Of a stretch of 64,000 nt of DNA, positions 46,046 through 59,765 are shown piece by piece; within the stretch, counting starts at the first letter, position 1; each line of letters begins with the position of its first letter. The notes under the pieces were generated by a model. The model was given only the letters and a program-made list of their open reading frames with translations, was not told where the DNA came from and did no database searches. The stretch is from Stomorhina lunata (taxonomy: Eukaryota; Arthropoda; Insecta; Diptera; Rhiniidae): the NCBI GenBank assembly GCA_933228675.1, contig OW121743.1:85088938-85152937 (forward strand), given 5' to 3'. Position numbers and translations under genes: made by a program.

Positions 46046-47604
46046 CAAAATGAACAAAATAATTCAAAATTAATTAGATATTCCCCTAAATTTATTTTAG
46101 TTGGTGGTACAGCAATGCGCGTACTTTGTAAAAAAAATATATGAAAAGTTTAAAATTTGCCTCGAGATGCTTATCATAAAGCTCAGACCAAGGCTCGATC
46201 AACTAGGTACTGAAATATTTAAGTAGGTTCTAACTAATCCTTTATTTAGCAAGGAAACTTTTGTAACAAATTAAAGTAAAAAAAAATGTTTTCCTAATTG
46301 ACTTAAACAATATAAAATGAAATTATTACGTTTTGATGCGAAAGTCTACATATGCAATTTTCCAAGTTAGTAGAGATATTCAATATTTAAAAGCTTTTAT
46401 GAGAAAACTTAATGTTTTGAATTTAAATTAAACCCTTTTTTAGTATAAAAAAATCATAAAAGTAGAACATTTACCAAAAAAAAAAACAATTGACTTTTTG
46501 CAATTGAAACTAAATATTCTTAATTTTTTATTTATTCAAGTGCTGAAATAATATTTTCATTATTTTTACATAAATTTATGAACAAACTTGCATATAAATT
46601 CTTGTGTAAAATGAAATTATTTAACATTTTGTTCCTCTACAAATATTTTATATCCTTTAGCCAAACACTCACACTGACACCCACACACACGCATACTGAC
46701 ACATTAAAGCCTACAACTGCAAGCATATAAAGCTCATACTACAAAGGATCATAAATCAAATGTTTGTATGTAGTTGTGCAAATAGAGCCACCACTACAAC
46801 CGTCATCAGCATACATTTAAAAACCCAACAAAGTGGTTGGTCAAACACCAAAAAAACTGGAAAAAAATAAGGAAAAAATCGGAAAAAGCCAACTGATATT
46901 CTGCAACAGAAATAAATAAATGAAGAAAGAAACATTAAGGCCGAAAAGAACAAAAAAAAAAAAAAAAGACTGAACTCAACAGAAAAAACAATTTATGGAA
47001 AGTCTGTACTAAATGGCCAAATGGTAGCAAAACCAGCCAAAAATAGCCAACCAGCCAAATTGTATCCTGCCAAACACTTTCCTTCCAACCAATGAGAATA
47101 TCATCGTCATCAGGACAATGATGATGTTGATGGCAGTAAAGCTGACGATGATGATGATGATGATTCTTGATAAAATTTTTATAGTGGCACTTTCGTTTAA
47201 ATTCGGACAACAACAACAAAAAAATCGGCAACTTACAAACTGCAACTCAAGTCAGTTCATGAAATTGATATCATTGATATTGAAAATGCAAATACTGATG
47301 ATGCTGCTGGTTTTGTAGTGAGTAGTGGCATTGTAGTAACTTTCAAAGCCTTTTTTCAGTTTTCAATTGTAGTTAATTTCAAGAGTGTTCCTGAAAATTC
47401 ACTAAATTTTAAAAGGCGTTTGCGAGCAAAAACCACTTTAATAACTGAAAGTTTTATCATGAAAAAATTATAATGGTTTTAAAAGCTTAGCCTGGAGGTC
47501 AGTTTTCATTAGCCAGAGTAAATTTATTTGAATACTGATAGCAAATCAACAAAAAAAGTTCAACTCACATAAAGACTAATACAAAGACATCATAAAAAAA
47601 TTAA
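46046..47604. other. Low-copy spacer with microsatellites
   Basis: A CA-rich tract (46665-46705), an A-run (46948-46970), CCAGCCA words (47030-47065) and GAT/ATC triplets (47098-47165) are present. Overlapping open frames on both strands (46756-47318) are driven by these tracts. No gene called. Confidence 0.6.
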
Positions 47605-48945
47605 ACGAAAATTTTTCTATAAGAAAAATTTTTCTAACGAAAATTTTTCTATAAGAAAAATTTTTCTAACGAAAATTTTTCTATAAGAAAAATTTTTCTA
47701 ACGAAAATTTTTCTATAAGAAAAATTTTTCTAATGAAAATTTTTCTATAAGAAAAATTTTGTTAACTAAAATTTTTCTATAAGAAAAATTTTTCTAACGA
47801 AAATTTTTCTATAAGAAAAATTTTTCTAACGAAAATTTTTCTATAAGAAAAATTTTTCTAACGAAAATTTTTCTATAAGAAAAATTTTTCTAACGAAAAT
47901 TTTTCTATAAGAAAAATTTTTCTAACGAAAATTTTTCTATAAGAAAAATTTTTCTAACGAATATTTTTCTATAAGAAAAATTTTTCTAATGAAAATTTTT
48001 TTATAAGTAAAATTTTTCTAACGAAAAGAAAAATTTTTCCAACGAAAATTTTTCTATAAGAACAATTTTTTAAGGAAAATTTTTCTATAAGAAACATTTT
48101 TTAACGAAAATTTTTCTAGAAGAAAAATTTTTTAACGAAAATTTTTCTATAAGAAAAATTTTTCTAACGAAAATTTTTCTATAAGAAAAATTTTTCTAAC
48201 GAAAATTTTTCTATAAGAAAAATTTTTCTAACGAAAATTTTTCTATAAGAAAAATTTTTCTAACGAAAATTTTTCTATAAGAAAAATTTTTCTAACGAAA
48301 ATTTTTCTTTAAGAAAAACTTTTCTAACGAAAATTTTTCTATAAGAAAAATTTTTCTAACGAAAATTTTTCTATAAGAAAAATTTTTCTAACGAAAATTT
48401 TTCTATAAGAAAAATTTTTCTAATGAAAATTTTTCTATAAGTAAAATTTTTCTAACGAAAATTTTTCTATAAGAAAAATTTTTCTAACGAAAATTTTTCT
48501 ATAAGAAAAATTTTTCTATAAGAAAAATTTTTCTATAAGAAAAATTTTTCTATCAAAAATTTTTCTATAAGAGAAATTTTTCCAACGAAAATTTTTCTAT
48601 AAGAACAATTTTTTAAGGAAAATTTTTCTATAAGAAAAATTTTTTAACGAAAATTTTTCTAGAAGAAAAATTTTTTAACGAAAATTTGTCTATAAGAAAA
48701 ATTTTTTTAACGAAAATTTTTCTATAAGAAAAATTTTTTTAACGAAAATTTTTCTATAAGAAAAATTTTTTTAACGAAAATTTTTCTATAAGAAAAATTT
48801 TTTTAACGAAAATTTTTCTATAAGAAAAATTTTTCTAACGAAAATTTTTCTATAAGAAAAATTTTTCTAACGAAAATTTTTCTATAAGAAAAATTCTGAA
48901 AACGAAAATTTTTCTATAAAAAAATTTTGAAAACGAAAATTTTTT
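47605..48945 (-). repeat. 32-bp satellite, TAACG spacer and CTATAAG core
   Basis: About 42 units have AACGAAAATTTTTCTATAAG and AAAAATTTTTCT. They are the reverse complement of the CTTATAG/CGTTA sub-family at 37609-38072. A marker block (GAACAATTTTTTAAGG, then AGAAGAAAAATTTTTTAACG) recurs at about 48060 and 48603, a higher-order period of about 543 bp. Confidence 0.95.
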
Positions 48946-49195
48946 TTGAAAAATTTTTAAAAAAATTTTTTATAGAAAAATTTTCGTTAAAAATTTTTTT
49001 TGAAAAAATTTTCGTTAAAAAAAATTTTTCTTATAGAAAAATTTTTCTTATGGAAAAATTTTCGTTAAAACAATGTTTCTTATATTAAACAAATTTCTTA
49101 TAGAAATTTTTTTCGTTAAAAATTTTGTTAACACAACAATTTATTTAAAATATTTTCTTAAAAAATTTTTCCTATGGACAAATTTTCGTTTAAAA
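48946..49195 (+). repeat. Satellite in flipped orientation after an inversion junction
   Basis: From about 48946 the units read TATAGAAAAATTTTCGTTAA and CTTATAG, opposite to the preceding array. About 8 decayed units follow. Confidence 0.85.
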
Positions 49196-50564
49196 ACTTA
49201 TTTTTTCGTTTAATTTAATTTCTTAAATTATGATAAAACAACAAAAAATGTCCTTCGTTTTATACTTTTTTAAGTCTTACTAACAAAATGACCTACTTTG
49301 TCGCCAAGCAACTTTATACATTTCAGTAATTTATAAAGAAAAATTCTTGAACAAAAACCGAAAATTCCTTTAAGTTAAAAAGGAAAATTATTCCATAATC
49401 CTTTGGAGTAGAAATTCAAAGAAGGACTACTTTAACTCATTTCCCTAAATTTATTTGTTGATATTGACTGAGGAACAAACAAAGCCGTTAAGCAAATTAA
49501 CATGCAAATAAAAATATTTATCAATAATATCAATATTTATAATTCAAAATGGCGTCAGTACTTTTTTACTTGTATTACATTTCAGTACCAGCTCCCAAAA
49601 TATTTAAAAGTACCAAAAAATTTACAAAAATAAGCGAATTTATATAAACAAAGTTTAAATACTGGCATATGTCGCAAAAATTGGAAAAGAAAAATATAAA
49701 GTTTCGTTTTGTTTTTCCTTTTTGCTAAAGAAGAGTATTGAAAAGTTGTTTTAACTAATAGAAGATGAATGAAAAACAATCAGAACAAAAAAAAAGTTAA
49801 ATCAATTCAATTTTTATTTCATGCCGTCCGTCCTTCAGTCATTCACTTATTTCAACTTTTATCTTTTTGCCCTTTTTTCCTTATTTTTCTGTCACTTTTA
49901 AGTTGCTTTTTTGTATTTTTATTCATTATTATGGTAAACTCACACATATACACATTTTCTCGTATACATATGTCTTTTTAATCGTAATACTCGTACACTT
50001 GTGACATTCCATTGACATCCGTCTCCATTATTATTTGTTGTTGTATAAAATATACAGAAGGCAAAATAAAAATAACAACCAAAAGATTGAAAAAGTAGCA
50101 AAAAAGAATAACGAAATAAAAATCCTATAAATATGTACTTTTTACTACATATGTATAGGACGAGTACTTTAACACACAAACATTTTTCCACTCACTGTCA
50201 ATCTGTTTTATTTCATTTATAGTCGTCAGTCAGTTACAGTTACAAATGTTAACAAACGTTTTCTTTTCTTCTTTTATTTTCGTTGTTCCTCTGTCTCTTT
50301 TCCATTTTCAATTTTTCTTTTTCTCTTTTATTTTTATTTCAATATTTAATCTTGTTTGTTGTTGTTTCTTTTTTAAACTTGTTACGTATTTAATGTTGTT
50401 TTCGTTATTTTTTTGTCCTTTGAATACTTGTTGTTTGTTGTCCTGTCTGTATTTAAGCCACCTTTCATGCTTGCCACATGTTAACTTTAAACATCCGAAT
50501 ACATAGATATTTTTTTACATATACATTTAAGTTAAGGATTTACGTAAAACGAATTCACTCAGTT
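49196..50564. other. Low-copy spacer with a pyrimidine-rich stretch
   Basis: The + strand is T/C-rich at 49800-49930 and 50250-50420, giving hydrophobic short open frames (49769-49981 and 50246-50506) of chance composition. No gene or element end recognised. Confidence 0.55.
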
Positions 50565-51505
50565 ACAATTTTTTTAATGAAAATTTTTCTATAGAAAAAT
50601 TTATTTAACGAAAATTTTTCGATAGAAAAATTTATTTTACGAAAATTTTTCGAAAAAAAAAAATATTTAACGAAAATTTTTCGATAGAAAAATTTATTTA
50701 ACGAAAATTTTTCGATAGAAAAATTTATTTAACGAAAATTTTTCTATAGAAAAATTTATTTAACGAAAATTTTTCTACAGAAAAATTTATTTAATGAAAA
50801 TTTTTCTATATTAACTATATTAACGAAAATTTTTCTATAGAAAAATGTATTTAACGAAAATTTTTCTATAGAAAAATTTATTTAACGAAAATTTTTCTAT
50901 AGAAAAATTTATTAAACGAAAATTTTTCTATAGAAAAATTTGTTTAACGAAAATTTTTCTATAGAAAAATTTATTTAACGAAAAATTTTCTATAGAAAAA
51001 TTAATTTAACGAAAAATTTTCTATAGAAAAATTAATTTAACGAAAATTTTTCTATAGAAAAATTTATTTAACGAACATTTTTCAATAGAAAAATTTTTTC
51101 ATAGAAAAATTTATTTAACGAAAATTTTTCAATAAAAAATTTTCGTTGAATAAATTAACGAAAATTTTTCTATAGAAATATTTATTTAACGAAAATTTTT
51201 TTATAGAAAAATTTATTTAACGAGAATTTTTCTATAGAAAAATTTATTCAACGAAAATTTTTCTATAGAAAAATTTATCTAACGAAAATTTTTCTAAAGA
51301 AAAATTTATTTAACGAACATTTTTCTATAGAAAAATTTATTTAACAAAAATTTTTCTACAGAAAAACTTATTTGACAAACATTTTTCAATAGCAAAATTT
51401 ATTTAACAAAAATTTTTCTATAGAAAAATTTATTTCACAAAAATTTTTCTATAGAAAAATTTACTTAACGAAAATTTTTCTATTCAAAAATTTATTTAAC
51501 TAAAA
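50565..51505 (-). repeat. 31-bp satellite, TTTAACG spacer, inverted arm
   Basis: About 30 units have AACGAAAATTTTTCTATAG and AAAAATTTATTT, in the orientation opposite to the adjoining GTTA array. More diverged than its neighbour (CGATAG, CTACAG and CAATAG core variants). Confidence 0.94.
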
Positions 51506-53668
51506 TTTTTCTATAGAAAAATTTTTGTTAAAAATATTTTTCTATAGAAAAATTCTTGTTAAAAATACTTTTCTATAGAAAAATTTTTGTTGAAAATATT
51601 TTTCTATAGAAAAATTTTTGTTAAAAATATTTTTCTATAGAAAAATTTTTGTTAAAAATATTTTTCTATAGAAAAATTTTTGTTAAAAATATTTTTCTGT
51701 AGAAAAATTTTTGTTAAAAATATTTTTCTGTAGAAAAATTTTTGTTAAAAATATTTTTCTATAGAAAAATTTTTGTTAAAAATATTTTTCTATAGAAAAA
51801 TTTTTGTTAAAAATATTTTTCTATAGAAAAATTTTTGTTAAAAATATTTTTCTATAGAAAAATTTTTGTTAAAAATATTTTTCTATAGAAAAATTTTTGT
51901 TAAAAATATTTTTCTATAGAAAAATTTTTGTTAAAAATATTTTTCTATAGAAAAATTTTTGTTAAAAATATTTTTCTATAGAAAAATTTTTGTTAAAAAT
52001 ATTTTTCTATAGAAAAATTTTTGTTAAAAATATTTTTCTATAGAAAAATTTTTGTTAAAAATATTTTTCTATAGAAAAATTTTTGTTAAAAATATTTTTC
52101 TATAGAAAAATTTTTGTTAAAAATATTTTTCTATAGAAAAATTTTTGTTAAAAATATTTTTCTATAGAAAAATTTTTGTTAAAAATATTTTTCTATAGAA
52201 AAATTTTTGTTAAAAATATTTTTCTATAGAAAAATTTTTGTTAAAAATATTTTTCTATAGAAAAATTTTTGTTAAAAATATTTTTCTATAGAAAAATTTT
52301 TGTTAAAAATATTTTTCTATAGAAAAATTTTTGTTAAAAATATTTTTCTATAGAAAAATTTTTGTTAAAAATATTTTTCTATAGAAAAATTTTTGTTAAA
52401 AATATTTTTCTATAGAAACATTTTTGTTAAAAATATTTTTCTATAGAAAAATTTTTGTTAAAAATATTTTTCTATAGAAAAATTTTTGTTAAAAATATTT
52501 TTCTATAGAAAAATTTTTGTTAAAAATATTTTTCTATAGAAAAATTTTTGTTAAAAATATTTTTCTATAGAAAAATTTTTGTTAAAAATATTTTTCTATA
52601 GAAAAATTTTTGTTAAAAATATTTTTCTATAGAAAAATTTTTGTTAAAAATATTTTTCTATAGAAAAATTTTTGTTAAAAATATTTTTCTATAGAAAAAT
52701 TTTTGTTAAAAATATTTTTCTATAGAAAAATTTTTGTTAAAAATATTTTTCTATAGAAAAATTTTTGTTAAAAATATTTTTCTATAGAAAAATTTTTGTT
52801 AAAAATATTTTTCTATAGAAAAATTTTTGTTAAAAATATTTTTCTATAGAAAAATTTTTGTTAAAAATATTTTTCTATAGAAAAATTTTTGTTAAAAATA
52901 TTTTTCTATAGAAAAATTTTTGTTAAAAATATTTTTCTATAGAAAAATTTTTGTTAAAAATATTTTTCTATAGAAAAATTTTTGTTAAAAATATTTTTCT
53001 ATAGAAAAATTTTTGTTAAAAATATTTTTCTATAGAAACATTTTTGTTAAAAATATTTTTCTATAGAAAAATTTTTGTTAAAAATATTTTTCTATAGAAA
53101 AATTTTTGTTAAAAATATTTTTCTATAGAAAAATTTTTGTTAAAAATATTTTTCTATAGAAAAATTTTTGTTAAAAATATTTTTCTATAGAAAAATTTTT
53201 GTTAAAAATATTTTTCTATAGAAAAATTTTTGTTAAAAATATTTTTCTATAGAAAAATTTTTGTTAAAAATATTTTTCTATAGAAACATTTTTGTTAAAA
53301 ATATTTTTCTATAGAAAAATTTTTGTTAAAAATATTTTTCTATAGAAAAATTTTTGTTAAAAATATTTTTCTATAGAAAAATTTTTGTTAAAAATATTTT
53401 TCTATAGAAAAATTTTTGTTAAAAATATTTTTCTATAGAAAAATTTTTGTTAAAAATATTTTTCTATAGAAAAATTTTTGTTAAAAAAATATTTTTCTAT
53501 AGAAAAATTTTTGTTAAAAAAATATTTTTCTATAGAAAAATTTTTGTTAAAAATATTTTGCTATAGAAAATTTTTTGTTCAAAATATTTTTCTATAGAAA
53601 AATTTTTGTTAAAAATATTTTTCTATAGAAAAATGTTTGTTAAAAATATTTTTATATAGAAAAATTAA
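51506..53668 (+). repeat. 31-bp satellite, GTTA spacer, main block (about 69 units)
   Basis: This is the longest and most homogeneous array of the window. Rare variants such as GAAACATTT at about 52417, 53037 and 53285 are spaced by exact multiples of 31 bp (620 and 248 bp), suggesting block duplication. The unit is the same as at 36331-37033, 37355-37608 and 63060-63772. Confidence 0.98.
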
Positions 53669-54685
53669 TTAGTTAATAAGAATTAACCATATTTCTAAAA
53701 TAGTCTACAAAAACACATTTTCTGCCAACATTAGACAGGAATTCTAATGAAATATGCATACAATTTGCCCATCATTAATTAAAAAAAAAAAAAATTCTGT
53801 ACATCCTGTCTAAGTGTTAAAATTTTCACATTCTTTAAATAATTGTTGCATACATAAAAAAACAACTACTACTACATACATAATTACAATAAAATATTAG
53901 TTTAGTTTTTTTCATTTTCTGCTGCAAAGGGAAGCCACATAAATGTATTTGTTGCGACAATTGTTCGGCTAGAGGCGTTTTTACATTTTTGTGAGATCCC
54001 TCTTTTTTCCATTATAATAAATAGTTCCTTTTTTGTTGAACGTTTTTGTTTCAATTAAAAAAAAAACTAATAGACATAAGTAGTATAAGTTATATGTAGA
54101 TATTTACGAGCATTTTATTGTCTTTAGATGTTTTAAAAGTAAATAAAGTTGGATTTTATTTCTTTTATTTAATTTTTTTATCCTACTATTTACTTTATAA
54201 TGTCATTACACTGAAACTAATCCTAAACGTAATTAGAAAGGAATGTAGTAGAAGCAGAAAAAAACATAATATATACAATCATCTAAAGAAAATTGGAATT
54301 TGTCCACAGTTTATTGTCTGCTTAGAGGTAATGGGTCACTAACCTTAAAGCAATTTTAATAAGAAATGTTAAAGATACTCTCGTTCAAATAGTAATTTCA
54401 TATGAATGTCGGAATGTCTGTATGTTTTAATAAAATTGAATGTTTAGTAAGAAAAGACGGAATGAAATAAAACTACTAATCGATTACTTAAGTTATTTAT
54501 TTCTTTTAAATTATTTATTTAGTTTGTATAATGTAAATTGTTAAAAATAACTGTTTTTATGTAGAATTCTAGTAACAGATATCCCAGTAAAATTTGAACA
54601 ATTTAGAAAGTCTACTTTTAGGGATTTCGAAGTTTTTATGTATTAAAAAATTGTATGGAATACAAAAGAGAACTAAAGCTTTAGT
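53669..54685. other. Low-copy spacer with no feature seen
   Basis: AT-rich; the 74-codon frame at 54118-54342 has F/L/K/N-rich chance composition. Confidence 0.6.
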
Positions 54686-56516
54686 ATAAATCAAAAATTT
54701 TTCGATAGAAAAATTTTATATCGAAAATTTTCTATAGAAAAATTTAATATCGAAAATTTTCTATAGAAAAATTTTATATCGAAAATTTTCTTTAGAAAAA
54801 TTTTATATCGAAAATTTTCTATAGAAAAATTTTATATCGAAAATTTTCTTTAGAAAAATTTTATATCGAAAATTTTCTATAGAAAAATTTTATATATTCT
54901 ATCGAAAAATTTTATATCGAAAATTTTCTATAGAAAAATTTTATATCGAAAATTTTCTGTCGAAAAATTTTATATCAAAAATTATCTTTAGAAAAATTTT
55001 AAAACGAAAATTTTCTTTAGAAAATTTTTTTACAGAAAAATTTAAAATCGGAAATTTTCTATAGAAAATTTTTAAATCGAAAATTTTCTATAGAAACATT
55101 TTATATCAAAAATTTTCAATAGAAAATTTTTATATCGAAAATTTTATATAGAAACATTTTCTGTGTAAAAATTTTATATAAAAAATTTTCTGTAGAAAAA
55201 TTTTATATCGAAAATTTTCTATAGAAAAATTTTATATCGAAAATTTTCTATAGAAAAATTTTATATCGAAAATTTTCTATAGAAAAATTTTATATCGAAA
55301 ATTTTCTATAAAAAAATTTTATATCGAAAATTTTCAACAGAAAAATTTGATATCGAAAATTTTCGATACAAAACTTTTGTATAGAAAATTTTATATTGAA
55401 AATTTTCTAAAAAAAATTTTATATAGAAAATTTTCTATAGAAAAATTTTATATAGAAAATTTTCTATAGAAAAATTTTATATATAAAATTTTCTATAGAA
55501 AAATTTTATATAGAAAATTTTCTATAGAAAAATTTTATATAGAAAATTTTCTATAGAAAAATTTTATATCAAAAATTTTCTATAGAAAAATTTTATATCA
55601 AAAATTTTCTATAGAAAAATTTTATATCGAAAATTTTCTATAGAAAAATTTTATATCGAAAATTTTCTATAGAAAAATTTTATAACGAAAATTTTCTATA
55701 GAAAAATTTTATATCGAAAATTTTCTATAAAAAAATTTGATATCGAAAATTTTCTACAGAAAAATTTGATATCGAAAATTTTCGATAGAAAAATTTTGTA
55801 TAGAAAATTTTATATTGAAAATTTTCTAAAAAAAATTTTATAGAAAATTTTCTATAGAAAAATTTTATATAGAAAATTTTCTACAGAAAAATTTTATATA
55901 GAAAATTTTCTATAGAAAAATTTTATACCGAAAATTTTCTATAGAAACATTTTATATCGAAAATTTTCTATAGAAACATTTTATATCGAAAATTTTCTAT
56001 AGAAACATTTTATATCGAACATTTTTTATAGAAACATTTTATATCGAAAATTTTCTAAAGAAAAATTTTATATGGAAAATTTTCTATAGAAAAATTTAAA
56101 ATCGAAAATTTTCTATAGAAAAATTTAAAATCGAAAATTTTCTAAAGAAAAATTTTAAATCGAAAATTTTCTATAGAAAAATTTTATATCGAAAATTTTC
56201 TGTAGAAAAATTTTATATCAAAAATTTTCTATAGAAAAATTTTGCGTCGAAAATTTTCTATAAAAAAATTTTATATCGAAAATTTTCTATAGAAAAATTT
56301 TATATGGAAAATTTTCTATAGAAAAATTTAAAATCGAAAATTTTCTATAGAAAAATTTTAAATCGAAAATTTTCTATAGAAAAATTTTAAATCGAAAATT
56401 TTCTATAGAAAAATTTTAAATCGAAAATTTTCTATAGAAAAATTTTAAATCAAAAATTTTCAAAAGAAAAATTTTATATCGAAAATTTTCTATAAAAAAA
56501 ATTTTATATCGAAAAA
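54686..56516 (+). repeat. 29-bp satellite, ATATCG spacer
   Basis: About 63 units have the core TTTTCTATAGAAAAATTTT and spacer ATATCG (AAATCG from 56080 on). A variant block (TTTGATATCG, TTTTCGATA, TTTTATATTG, TTTTCTAAAAAA) recurs at about 55341 and 55760, a 419-bp duplication. Confidence 0.96.
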
Positions 56517-58265
56517 TTGCTTTCAAGTATCATAAAACAACGTAACAGTTCCAACAATTGCCTTTCCCTGCATTGCCAACATTTTGCTGGTTTGCCTTTA
56601 CATTTTCCCCCATTCGATTGAAATTTGCTTTAAGAGGAAATTCGTAATTTGTTTTGCCGTCTTTGACTTTATTTCTTTGTTCATATTTTCTTTGTTATTT
56701 TTGTTTCCTTTTGAACTTACGGAAATGTTAATATTTGTATAAGCATTGATCATGCCGTATATGAACAGGAGTTTAGAATATTTATTTTTTTATTTCTGTA
56801 TAAGTTTTAAATTTGGAGGTATTTAAAGTATTCAAATCACTTCTTGAAGATATTTAAAATTTAATATATAAATATTTAAAGTCTATTAATAGGACGATAT
56901 TTTAGACCCTGTAATAGTCCATGTCTTAGTTTATATCTTAATACGGCTTATTTTTTCATAGTAAAATATAACCTTACCTTAAATATTGCTGGATAACATG
57001 AACCTATAAAGAATATAAAATTAAAATGTTATTAGATATATTGTTTTTTTTTTAAATATATAAAGAAAATTCTTAATTAATTTATACAAAAGTGACAAGA
57101 TTAATAAATTTCTTAACAAAACCAATAAATAAGTGATAACAAAAACAATATTCTATATAATGGTGCTTTGTCTAACAACATATTTTAACGAGTAAAAAAT
57201 ATAATGTAATTAAATCAAGGTAATAATTATAAATAGATACAATAATAACAATTAACTTATTTTAGAAAAGATAAAGAGATGGTACAGGAAAAGAAGACAT
57301 AGATATAACAGAGGTTACAACATGCTAAGAGATAATTTTGTAACAGAACAAAAATATAGATTTCTTGAACTTATGTCAGGAATGTTAAAAGGTATATAAA
57401 GTATTAAACAAAAAATTTAAATTTTGAATCTAAATACAGGTATAGGACTTAATTACCAAATTTTGTAAAGAAAATATTTTACTAAAAAAATTATGTACTC
57501 GTATGGAGATTTGTATGTTTTCTGTAATCAAATTCAATTGTTTAAGACAATGCCTAACAAAGGTCACCAAATATCAATGTAACTACCAAAGTTTAACAAA
57601 CTTTAAGTCAGCTCTGATTAAGACATAAAACAAAGAACAATATGTTTCACCTTATTCTTAATTTTTTTCATCCTCGACTTTAAGCAATTATTAATTAAAA
57701 TGTGCTATATTTTTTTCAAAAGCCAATAAAGAAACATCTTAAAGATCTCATGGTAGCCCATTCAAGGTTTTGAGTACGCACGAAAATATAGTACAAAAAA
57801 TTATTGCCCTCTTAAACAAAGAAGGTTAATATTTTGAAGTAATTAGTAGAAATGAAGATAAGTAATCTGTCATATTGCTCTATACCTGCCAGACTGACAG
57901 TCATTTTACTTTAGCTAAATTAGTTTAGCATAAAAGCGACAGAGAATAATTAGAAATGACTTAATATTTTACTCAACATAGTCATATTTCACCTTTAAGC
58001 TTTGACAGACAGATTCATAAGCACACATACATACATACATACAAACACAAACATACACTACCAATTACTCAAATACCAACACCAAAACACTTTTGAAGGT
58101 ACTTCATCAAAAAGTTTTAAATCAAGAATGTCATTGTTGTTGTTGCCGTTGTAATGCGGATGCTGGTGGGTTTACTCTAAAAACATTGACAGTATTTTGT
58201 TGTAGCTGGTTTTACTGCAGAGCAAAAGAAAAGTTAACTTTATAGTAGAGTATGATTTAGTTATT
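56517..58265. other. Low-copy spacer with a 12-bp satellite relic
   Basis: Ordinary AT-rich DNA. AGTCCATGTCTTAGTTTATA at about 56917-56936, then TCTTA, is an isolated decayed piece of the TTAGTCTATGTC satellite, 1.3 kb upstream of the full array. ACATACATACATAC lies near 58024. No gene seen. Confidence 0.6.
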
Positions 58266-59765
58266 ATATTAGTCTATGTCTTAGTCTATGTCTTAGTCTA
58301 TGTCTTAGTCTATGTCTTAGTCTATGTCTTAGTCTATGTCTTAGTCTATGTCTTAGTCTATGTCTTAGTCTATGTCTTAGTCTATGTCTTAGTCTATGTC
58401 TTAGTCTATGTCTTAGTCTATGTCTTAGTCTATGTCTTAGTCTATGTCTTAGTCTATGTCTTAGTCTATGTCTTAGTCTATGTCTTAGTCTATGTCTTAG
58501 TCTATGTCTTAGTCTATGTCTTAGTCTATGTCTTAGTCTATGTCTTAGTCTATGTCTTAGTCTATGTCTTAGTCTATGTCTTAGTCTATGTCTTAGTCTA
58601 TGTCTTAGTCTATGTCTTAGTCTATGTCTTAGTCTATGTCTTAGTCTATGTCTTAGTCTATGTCTTAGTCTATGTCTTAGTCTATGTCTTAGTCTATGTC
58701 TTAGTCTATGTCTTAGTCTATGTCTTAGTCTATGTCTTAGTCTATGTCTTAGTCTATGTCTTAGTCTATGTCTTAGTCTATGTCTTAGTCTATGTCTTAG
58801 TCTATGTCTTAGTCTATGTCTTAGTCTATGTCTTAGTCTATGTCTTAGTCTATGTCTTAGTCTATGTCTTAGTCTATGTCTTAGTCTATGTCTTAGTCTA
58901 TGTCTTAGTCTATGTCTTAGTCTATGTCTTAGTCTATGTCTTAGTCTATGTCTTAGTCTATGTCTTAGTCTATGTCTTAGTCTATGTCTTAGTCTATGTC
59001 TTAGTCTATGTCTTAGTCTATGTCTTAGTCTATGTCTTAGTCTATGTCTTAGTCTATGTCTTAGTCTATGTCTTAGTCTATGTCTTAGTCTATGTCTTAG
59101 TCTATGTCTTAGTCTATGTCTTAGTCTATGTCTTAGTCTATGTCTTAGTCTATGTCTTAGTCTATGTCTTAGTCTATGTCTTAGTCTATGTCTTAGTCTA
59201 TGTCTTAGTCTATGTCTTAGTCTATGTCTTAGTCTATGTCTTAGTCTATGTCTTAGTCTATGTCTTAGTCTATGTCTTAGTCTATGTCTTAGTCTATGTC
59301 TTAATCTATGTCTTAGTCTATGTCTTAGTCTATGTCTTAGTCTATGTCTTAGTCAATGTCTTAGTCAATGTCTTAGTCTATGTCTTAGTCTATTTCCTAG
59401 TCTATGTCTTAATTTATGTCTTAGTCTATTTCCTAGTCTATGTCTTAATCTATGTCTTAGTCTATGTCTTAGTATATGTCTTAGTCTATGTCTTAGTCTA
59501 TGCCTTAGTCTATGTCTTAGTCTACGTCTTAGTCTATGTCTTAGTCTATGTCTTAGTCTATGTCTTAGTCTATGTCTTAGGCTATGTCTTAGTCTGTGTC
59601 TTAGTCTATGTCTTAGTCTATTTCCTAGTCTATGTCTTAATTTATGTCTTAGTCTATGTCCTAGTCTATGTCTTAATCTATGTCTTAGTCTATGTCTTAG
59701 TATATGTCTTAGTCTATATCTTAGTCTATGCCTTAGTCTATGTCTTAGTCTGTATCTTAGCCTAT
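58266..59765 (+). repeat. 12-bp satellite TTAGTCTATGTC, array 2
   Basis: About 125 copies are in the same orientation as array 1. They are nearly perfect to about 59300, then decay. In the decayed part a block with TATTTCCTAGTC and CTTAATTTATGTC variants recurs with a 228-bp offset (about 59392 and 59620, 19 units). Confidence 0.98.
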
